A stretch of 5,649 nucleotides of DNA from Oscillospiraceae bacterium (GTDB lineage Bacteria > Bacillota > Clostridia > Oscillospirales > QAMX01). The stretch lies in assembly GCA_902772625.1 (NCBI GenBank), contig CACYBP010000202.1, positions 1 through 5,649 of the forward strand. Direction: 5' to 3'. Within the stretch, counting starts at the first letter, position 1, and the number at the start of each line of letters is the position of its first letter. Made by a program: the position numbers and the translations under genes. The notes beneath the pieces were generated by a model. That model did not search any database, was not told the origin of the DNA, and saw only the letters and a list, made by a program, of their open reading frames with translations. This document shows positions 1-5,649 of this stretch, one piece after another.

Positions 1-207
1 AAGGAGAAATCCCAAAAGAACGGTCGAGGCCGCAAGCACGTATCCGCCCTCGATCCCGGGTTTGAAGCAAAAGACCAGGATCCCGCCCAAAAGGATCAGA
101 AGCGCGATCGCCGGTACCGCGATCCCGACGGCCGCGGTCTGAAAGCTTCCGATATAGCGCAGCCTTCCCGCGCTTTTCGGCTTCTTTACGGCATTATCTT
201 CTTTCAT
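1..207 (-). CDS. Membrane protein of unknown function, N-terminal part (runs off the left edge)
   Basis: The ATG at 207-205 opens a frame that stays open to base 1, giving 69 residues. The N-terminus is short and basic (MKEDNAVKKPKSAGRLR). A strongly hydrophobic stretch follows at about residues 26-48 and a second begins near residue 57 after a short Gly-rich turn, so this is an integral membrane protein with a cytoplasmic N-terminus by the positive-inside rule. I do not recognise the family from this fragment. Its start codon overlaps the ogt stop codon (ATGA), and the only clear Shine-Dalgarno-like GGAG (224-221) sits a rather distant 13 nt upstream. Translational coupling to ogt is therefore likely (inference). 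The coding call rests on the overlap, the open frame and the membrane-protein composition. Confidence 0.72.
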   Translation of the reverse strand, partial: MKEDNAVKKPKSAGRLRYIGSFQTAAVGIAVPAIALLILLGGILVFCFKPGIEGGYVLAASTVLLGFLL

Positions 208-662
208 TCCCGTATCCGGACTCCTTCCAATCGCAGAAGCGCCTTCTTGATCTCCGGTTCTCCCCCGAATCCGCCGAGCCGTCCGTCCCCCAGGATCACC
301 CGGTGACAGGGGATCAGGATCGGAAGCGGGTTTTTGTGCACCGCGTTTCCCGCGGCACGCGCCCCCCGGGGACTTCCCGCCATGGCCGCAAGCTCCCCAT
401 AGGAAACCGTTTTCCCGAAGGGAACCGAAGTCAGCGCGCGAAGGCATTTCCCCTCAAAGCCCGGAACCGAAAGGCTCCAGGGAAAGGTGAAACGCTTTCT
501 TTCGCCCCGGAAATACTCCTTCAGCTCCTTTTCGGCCTGAAGAAGCGCCGGCGATTCTTCCCTTTCCTCTCCGCTCTCTGAGAAGGTAATCAGGACGATC
601 TTTCCTTCCTCCTCGTAAAGCCCGAGAGGGCCGACGGGACTTTCCAAGACGCGTTTTTTCAT
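204..662 (-). CDS. ogt: Methylated-DNA--protein-cysteine S-methyltransferase (O6-alkylguanine repair)
   Basis: This is a suicide DNA-repair enzyme that moves the alkyl group from O6-alkylguanine in DNA onto its own cysteine. From the ATG at 662 it has 152 residues, the normal size for the Ogt/MGMT family. Numbering here counts from the GTG one codon upstream (665), an alternative start. The signature IPCHRV carries the acceptor Cys120 and His121. At the spacings known from human MGMT, Tyr89 (TVSYGE), the arginine finger Arg103 (ARAAG), Asn112 and the C-terminal Glu147 (LEG) all line up with the functional residues, so the enzyme should be active. It lacks an AraC-like Ada domain. A G-rich stretch just upstream (AGGGGGGGAAG) can serve as ribosome binding site for either start. 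No promoter is visible between it and the hairpin after the ThuA gene, so it may depend on read-through or on a promoter inside that gene. Its stop overlaps the next gene's start. Confidence 0.96.
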   Translation of the reverse strand: MKKRVLESPVGPLGLYEEEGKIVLITFSESGEEREESPALLQAEKELKEYFRGERKRFTFPWSLSVPGFEGKCLRALTSVPFGKTVSYGELAAMAGSPRGARAAGNAVHKNPLPILIPCHRVILGDGRLGGFGGEPEIKKALLRLEGVRIRE

Positions 663-688
663 CACTTCCCCCCCTTTTTACAGGGAAA

Positions 689-714
689 GGACAGGCGGTT
701 CGCGCCGCCTGTCC
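689..714 (-). terminator. Strong hairpin after the ThuA gene, probable leaky terminator
   Basis: A perfect 10-bp inverted repeat (ggacaggcgg / ccgcctgtcc) encloses a 6-nt loop and begins 15 nt past the ThuA stop codon. Read on the minus strand it is followed by TTTCCCTGT, only three consecutive T residues, so termination may be incomplete. With the ogt start only 27 nt beyond the hairpin and no promoter seen there, partial read-through into ogt is plausible. It could instead be an mRNA 3'-end stabiliser or processing site. Confidence 0.6.
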
Positions 715-729
715 CTCGTGTTCAGAGGA

Positions 730-1452
730 TTATTCTCCCTCTTTGAGGATCGATACCGGAATATGCCCGTAACGGATATCCACCGGGCGCGGGGTGTAGG
801 CCCATTCGGCGGCGTTGATCAGGAGCTTCTGCACCTTCTCATTGTGATAGACCGGGAAGGATTCGTGTCCGGGGCGGAAATAGAAGATCTTCCCGCGGCC
901 GCGGCGGAAGCAGCACCCGCTGCGGAACACCTCTCCGCCGGAGAACCAGCTGATCAGCACCAGCTCGTCAGGTTCGGGGATGATGAAGTGTTCGCCGTAG
1001 GTTTCCTCATGCTCCAGAATGATGTTCTCGCCGATGCCCTCCACGATCTTGTGACCGGGGTTGACCACCCAGAGGATCTCCTTGTCACCCGATTCTCTCC
1101 ATTTCAGCTGATCGGAGTCGGTGCCGACAAGCTTCCGGAAGATCTTCGAGGCGTGGCCGGAATGCAGGACCACAAGCCCCATTCCGTCCATCACACGGCG
1201 GTAGACGCGATCCACGATCTCGTCCTTCACGTCGCCGTGGCGCATATGGCCCCACCAGAAGAGAACGTCAGTGTCGGCAAGGACCTCTTCGGTCAGGCCG
1301 TGTTCAGGCATGTCCAGGGTCGCGGTCTTCACGTCGTAGCCGTTTTTGCGCAAAAAGGCGGCGATGGTTTCATGAATGCCGTCGGGGTAGATCGCTTTGA
1401 CGGCGGCGTCGGTCTTCTCGTGGGCAAATTCATTCCATACCGTGATCTTCAT
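730..1452 (-). CDS. ThuA-domain protein (trehalose-utilisation ThuA family)
   Basis: The 240-residue product is essentially one complete ThuA domain, which has a class-I glutamine-amidotransferase-like fold. Family-type segments occur in order: VWNE with His11 (5-11), IYPDGIH (21-27), [14 protein letters not shown] (62-75), [12 protein letters not shown] (94-105), HKIVEG (134-139) and the C-terminal [18 protein letters not shown] (187-204). The nucleophile-elbow-like LHSGH has Ser98 rather than the amidotransferase cysteine, so glutaminase activity is not expected. There is no signal peptide, so it is cytosolic. In rhizobia ThuA works with the dehydrogenase ThuB in 3-keto-disaccharide catabolism, but no ThuB-like or sugar-transport gene is nearby, so the substrate cannot be named. 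The start at 1452 is set by GGAG (1463-1460) 7 nt upstream. It has its own promoter, 66 bp after ligA, and a hairpin after its stop. Confidence 0.9.
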   Translation of the reverse strand: MKITVWNEFAHEKTDAAVKAIYPDGIHETIAAFLRKNGYDVKTATLDMPEHGLTEEVLADTDVLFWWGHMRHGDVKDEIVDRVYRRVMDGMGLVVLHSGHASKIFRKLVGTDSDQLKWRESGDKEILWVVNPGHKIVEGIGENIILEHEETYGEHFIIPEPDELVLISWFSGGEVFRSGCCFRRGRGKIFYFRPGHESFPVYHNEKVQKLLINAAEWAYTPRPVDIRYGHIPVSILKEGE

Positions 1453-1475
1453 ATCGATTCTCCTTTTCGTTTTAT

Positions 1476-1499
1476 GTGAGTATTATATACTTTTCTCAC
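1476..1499. promoter_or_regulatory. Inverted repeat over the ThuA-gene -10, candidate operator
   Basis: Two nested symmetries overlap the -10 box. The outer arms are GTGAG (1476-1480) and CTCAC (1495-1499), 14 bp apart. The inner palindrome is AGTAT-TAT-ATACT (1479-1491). Their centres differ by about 2.5 bp, so they are not a single ideal palindrome. A repressor bound here would block RNA polymerase. Part of the inner symmetry comes simply from the TATAAT sequence, which lowers confidence. Confidence 0.35.
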
Positions 1500-1510
1500 T
1501 CTTTCTGCAA
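1482..1510 (-). promoter_or_regulatory. Sigma-A-type promoter for the ThuA-domain gene
   Basis: Read on the minus strand, a perfect -10 TATAAT (1487-1482) lies exactly 17 bp from a -35-like TTGCAG (1510-1505), which matches the consensus at 3 of 6 positions. Transcription should start near 1475, giving a leader of about 23 nt that carries the GGAG ribosome binding site. The -35 lies only 8 bp past the ligA stop, so the gene can be expressed apart from the yunB-ligA transcript. I see no terminator between ligA and this promoter, so read-through from ligA is also likely. Confidence 0.75.
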
Positions 1511-1518
1511 GCCTTTCT

Positions 1519-4211
<2,693 letters not shown>

Positions 4212-4234
4212 AGGATCCCCTCCCCGCTTTTTCC

Positions 4235-4263
4235 ACTATATGCGCGGGAATTCGATTTTATTT
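4235..4263 (-). promoter_or_regulatory. Candidate sigma-E sporulation promoter for yunB
   Basis: On the minus strand CATATAGT (4242-4235) matches the B. subtilis sigma-E -10 consensus CATACA-T at all but one of its defined positions. An ATA-core -35 (AAATAAA, 4263-4257) sits exactly 14 bp away, the spacing of the consensus kmATATT-14-CATACAhT. The -35 lacks the trailing TT. The start would fall near 4228, leaving a short leader with the yunB ribosome binding site. The fit makes biological sense because yunB is a sigma-E gene in B. subtilis, but this rests on sequence resemblance only. Confidence 0.5.
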
Positions 4264-4352
4264 GAGAAAAGCTCCGTGAGGCGCCATGCGGGGTCTGATC
4301 TTTCTTACACGAGGGAAAAGACCGTCCCGTCCTTTCTTTTCTCCTTCACTTC

Positions 4353-4381
4353 TTGTATCTTGCCCGGGTCTGTGGTACAAT
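4353..4381 (+). promoter_or_regulatory. Extended -10 promoter for the aldo/keto reductase gene
   Basis: A -35-like TTGTAT (4353-4358; 3 of 6 consensus positions) lies 17 bp from the -10 TACAAT (4376-4381; 5 of 6). A TG one base before the -10 makes it an extended -10 element. The predicted start near 4388 gives a leader of roughly 70 nt before the ATG at 4457. The -10 lies inside an inverted repeat shared with an opposing promoter. Confidence 0.62.
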
Positions 4382-4422
4382 CTGGGAAAGGGATCTCTTT
4401 CTCTAATCATACCACAAACCGG
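4364..4422. repeat. Imperfect inverted repeat joining two face-to-face promoters
   Basis: The left arm is CCGG-GTC-TGTGGTA (4364-4377) and the right arm, on the other strand, is CCGG-TT-TGTGGTA (4422-4410). The TGTGGTA parts are identical and are separated by 32 bp. Each arm is the spacer end plus the start of the -10 of one of the two opposing promoters. The repeat may simply reflect two similar extended -10 elements, or it may be a paired operator for one regulator. Confidence 0.5.
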
Positions 4423-4434
4423 TCTTCTTTGCAA
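4406..4434 (-). promoter_or_regulatory. Extended -10 sigma-A-type promoter facing yunB-ligA
   Basis: On the minus strand TTGCAA (4434-4429; 4 of 6 positions) lies 17 bp from TATGAT (4411-4406; 5 of 6), with a TG one base before the -10. The predicted start near 4399 would give a leader of about 188 nt ahead of yunB. It is the best visible candidate for growth-phase transcription of the essential ligA, since the nearer promoter looks sporulation-specific. The leader holds no riboswitch that I recognise. Confidence 0.6.
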
Positions 4435-4444
4435 ACCTTCCGAA

Positions 4445-4449
4445 AGGAG
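4445..4449 (+). promoter_or_regulatory. Ribosome binding site that sets the reductase start
   Basis: AGGAG ends 7 nt before the ATG at 4457. It selects this start over the in-frame ATG at 4286, which lies upstream of the predicted promoter and would add 57 residues unlike any aldo/keto reductase N-terminus. Confidence 0.88.
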
Positions 4450-4456
4450 CAAACCT

Positions 4457-5425
4457 ATGAAAACAATATCGATTCAGGGCCGCCCCGTCTCCTCCCTGAT
4501 CCTCGGCACCGATTATTTCGGCGCCACGGTATCCCGTGATGAAGCTTTCTCTCTTCTGGACCGTTTTCTCGCTCTCGGCGGGAACGCCGTGGATACGGCG
4601 CGCCTTTACGCCTCCTGGATCCCGGGATGCGCCGGAGCCAGCGAGAATACCATCGGCGACTGGATGAAAGCGCGCGGGAACCGCGACGGAATCTTTCTGA
4701 TCACCAAGGGCGGCGCCGTGGACAAGGGAAGCGCCGAGCGGGCAAGGCTTTCGCCCGGGGAGCTGCGGAGCGATCTGGAGGAAAGCCTGCGCGCCCTGAA
4801 AACCGACGCGGTCGACCTCTATTTTCTGCATCGGGACGACGAGGAGAAGCCGGTGGAGGAAATCATGCCCACCCTCGCTTCCTTCGTAAAGGAGGGCAAG
4901 GTGAAAGCGATCGGCGCGTCCAACTGGCGCGCCCGGCGGATCATGGCGGCAAACGCATTCGCCCTTCGGGAGGGTCTGGTTCCCTTTCAGACAAGCGAGA
5001 TCCAATGGAGCCTCGCCCGCTCCACACCGGAGGCCCACGGCGACGAAAGCCTCGTCTGCATGAACGAGGAGGAATACGCCTATTACGCGACCGGCGCCAT
5101 GCCGGTATTCGCCTTCTCCTCCCAGGCCAAGGGATTCTTTATCCGCGGCGCCGGGGGCGGCGTGGATTCCAACAATCAGAAGGCGCTGGCCCGGTTCAAG
5201 ACGCCCGAAAATCTTTTGAGACTGGAACGGGTCAAAGCTCTCGCCCGGGAAAAGGGAATGACCCCGGCTGAGATCACCCTGGGCTTCATCACCTCCCACA
5301 CATTCCCCGCCGCGGCGCTGATCGGATGCAAAAGGCTTTCCCAGCTGGAGGAAAGCATGAAGGCCGCCGACACGCGTCTTTCGCCGGAGGAGCTTTCCTT
5401 CCTGACCGGCGGAAAGGCGCTTTGA
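4457..5425 (+). CDS. Aldo/keto reductase, NAD(P)H-dependent oxidoreductase
   Basis: The 322-residue protein has the length and motif order of a cytosolic (beta/alpha)8-barrel aldo/keto reductase. The catalytic tetrad is complete: Asp46 and Tyr51 (NAVDTARLY), Lys84 (LITKGG) and His125 (LYFLHRDD). Cofactor-site segments are GASNW (153-157), QWSLA (183-187), SSQAKGFF (221-228) and the C-terminal IGCKRLSQLEES (289-300). An acidic, Glu-rich insert at about 190-207 lies where the family has a variable substrate-lining loop. Such enzymes reduce aldehydes or ketones, often sugars, or run in reverse; the substrate cannot be told from sequence. It is transcribed alone, divergently from yunB-ligA, from an extended -10 promoter at 4353-4381. 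It ends in two hairpins, the second a convincing terminator. Confidence 0.95.
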   Translation: MKTISIQGRPVSSLILGTDYFGATVSRDEAFSLLDRFLALGGNAVDTARLYASWIPGCAGASENTIGDWMKARGNRDGIFLITKGGAVDKGSAERARLSPGELRSDLEESLRALKTDAVDLYFLHRDDEEKPVEEIMPTLASFVKEGKVKAIGASNWRARRIMAANAFALREGLVPFQTSEIQWSLARSTPEAHGDESLVCMNEEEYAYYATGAMPVFAFSSQAKGFFIRGAGGGVDSNNQKALARFKTPENLLRLERVKALAREKGMTPAEITLGFITSHTFPAAALIGCKRLSQLEESMKAADTRLSPEELSFLTGGKAL

Positions 5426-5433
5426 TCCGGGAG

Positions 5434-5461
5434 AGGCGAAAGTCCTGTCTTTCCTTCGCCT
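5434..5461 (+). other. Hairpin just after the reductase stop
   Basis: AGGCGAA (5434-5440) pairs with TTCGCCT (5455-5461). One more G-C pair is possible past an A/C mismatch, leaving a loop of about 10 nt. It begins 8 nt past the stop codon. No T-tract follows on either strand, so it is more likely a 3'-end stabilising structure than a terminator, or it may be chance. Confidence 0.35.
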
Positions 5462-5478
5462 ATAGAAATGGCAAGAGA

Positions 5479-5506
5479 AAAGCCGGGTGAGGATTCACCC
5501 GGCTTT
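5479..5506. terminator. Bidirectional rho-independent terminator between convergent genes
   Basis: A perfect 12-bp stem (aaagccgggtga / tcacccggcttt) encloses the tetraloop GGAT. On the plus strand the stem's own TTT runs into CTTTC; on the minus strand it is followed by TCTCTT after the stem's TTT. It lies 53 nt past the reductase stop and 11 nt past the stop of the minus-strand gene at the right edge, so it can serve both. Confidence 0.88.
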
Positions 5507-5517
5507 CTTTCGGCGTG

Positions 5518-5649
5518 TCAGAGAAGCTCGGCAAGAATGTAGAAGAAGCCGTATACCTGATACTCTGACGCCTTTTTCACGACCTCCACGAAGGTTCCCA
5601 TGGCGGCCTTGTATTCTCCGGCGGTCAGCTCGTTTTCATACCGGGTGAA
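5518..5649 (-). CDS. Unidentified protein, C-terminal 43 residues (runs off the right edge)
   Basis: A minus-strand frame is open from the window edge to a TGA at 5520-5518. The fragment contains LTAGEYKAAMGTFVEVVKKA and ends in FYILAELL. It looks like amphipathic helices of a soluble protein, but I do not recognise the family. A strong terminator 11 nt past the stop supports a real gene end, as does the natural amino-acid composition. Function cannot be assigned from this piece. Confidence 0.68.
   Translation of the reverse strand, partial: FTRYENELTAGEYKAAMGTFVEVVKKASEYQVYGFFYILAELL

Noticed and set aside
663..665. GTG one codon upstream as the ogt start
   Set aside because: The adjacent ATG at 662 is the better start codon and the upstream G-rich stretch suits both; the difference is a single residue.
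718..1479. Long plus-strand open frame (253 codons) opposite the ThuA gene
   Set aside because: The opposite strand carries an unmistakable ThuA domain. The plus frame is rich in His, Asp, Val and Gly as expected of an antisense shadow in G+C-rich DNA, and it has no ribosome binding site or family resemblance.
4315..4341. GAAAAGA / TCTTTTC hairpin in the yunB leader
   Set aside because: Only 7 A/T-rich pairs with a 13-nt loop in a pyrimidine-rich stretch; weak and likely chance.
4258..4452. Small minus-strand frame (64 codons) in the yunB-reductase gap
   Set aside because: No ribosome binding site. The frame is Arg/Pro-rich low-quality sequence and crosses both promoters.
4286..4456. N-terminal extension of the reductase to an in-frame ATG at 4286
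   Set aside because: It would start before the predicted promoter, has no ribosome binding site and adds 57 residues unlike the family. AGGAG 7 nt before 4457 decides the start.
4403..5299. Minus-strand frame (298 codons) opposite the aldo/keto reductase
   Set aside because: The reductase has all four catalytic residues and a good start on the plus strand. The minus frame is a codon-bias shadow.

Overview
This window looks like a piece of chromosome from a spore-forming, G+C-rich firmicute (Clostridia-like). The evidence is a full-length spore protein of the YunB family, a four-cysteine NAD+-dependent DNA ligase, strong AGGAGG-type ribosome binding sites and sigma-A-like promoters. Family or genus cannot be fixed from the sequence alone. 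I saw no mobile element, CRISPR array, tRNA or rRNA. The content is mostly ordinary housekeeping and accessory genes; the unusual features are in the intergenic regulatory DNA.

Layout, left to right. Positions 1-4211 are a minus-strand gene train, transcribed right to left: yunB (4211-3513), ligA (3507-1519), a ThuA-domain gene (1452-730), ogt (662-204) and the first 69 codons of a membrane protein (207-1, continuing past the left edge). yunB and ligA are 5 bp apart, and ogt and the membrane protein overlap by ATGA. The ThuA gene has its own promoter, whose -10 lies inside a small inverted repeat. A strong hairpin with a poor T-tract separates the ThuA gene from ogt. Positions 4212-4456 are the longest non-coding gap (245 bp). 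Positions 4457-5425 encode a plus-strand aldo/keto reductase. It is followed by two hairpins, the second a good bidirectional terminator, and then by the C-terminal 43 codons of an unidentified minus-strand gene (5649-5518).

The gap between yunB and the reductase gene is the most interesting part. It holds two sigma-A-like promoters facing each other (plus strand 4353-4381, minus strand 4434-4406). Their extended -10 regions form the two arms of an inverted repeat (TGTGGTA / TACCACA). The predicted start sites lie only about a dozen bases apart, so RNA polymerase should not be able to occupy both at once. A third, sigma-E-like promoter (4263-4235) lies just before yunB. My reading is that the far promoter supplies growth-phase transcription for ligA, the near one supplies sporulation-phase transcription of yunB, and the reductase promoter competes with the far one.

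Functions: DNA repair and replication (LigA, Ogt), sporulation (YunB), redox or carbohydrate metabolism (ThuA-like protein and aldo/keto reductase), and two unidentified partial genes at the edges. I found no convincing new multi-gene system. The convergent promoter pair is the best candidate for something undescribed.
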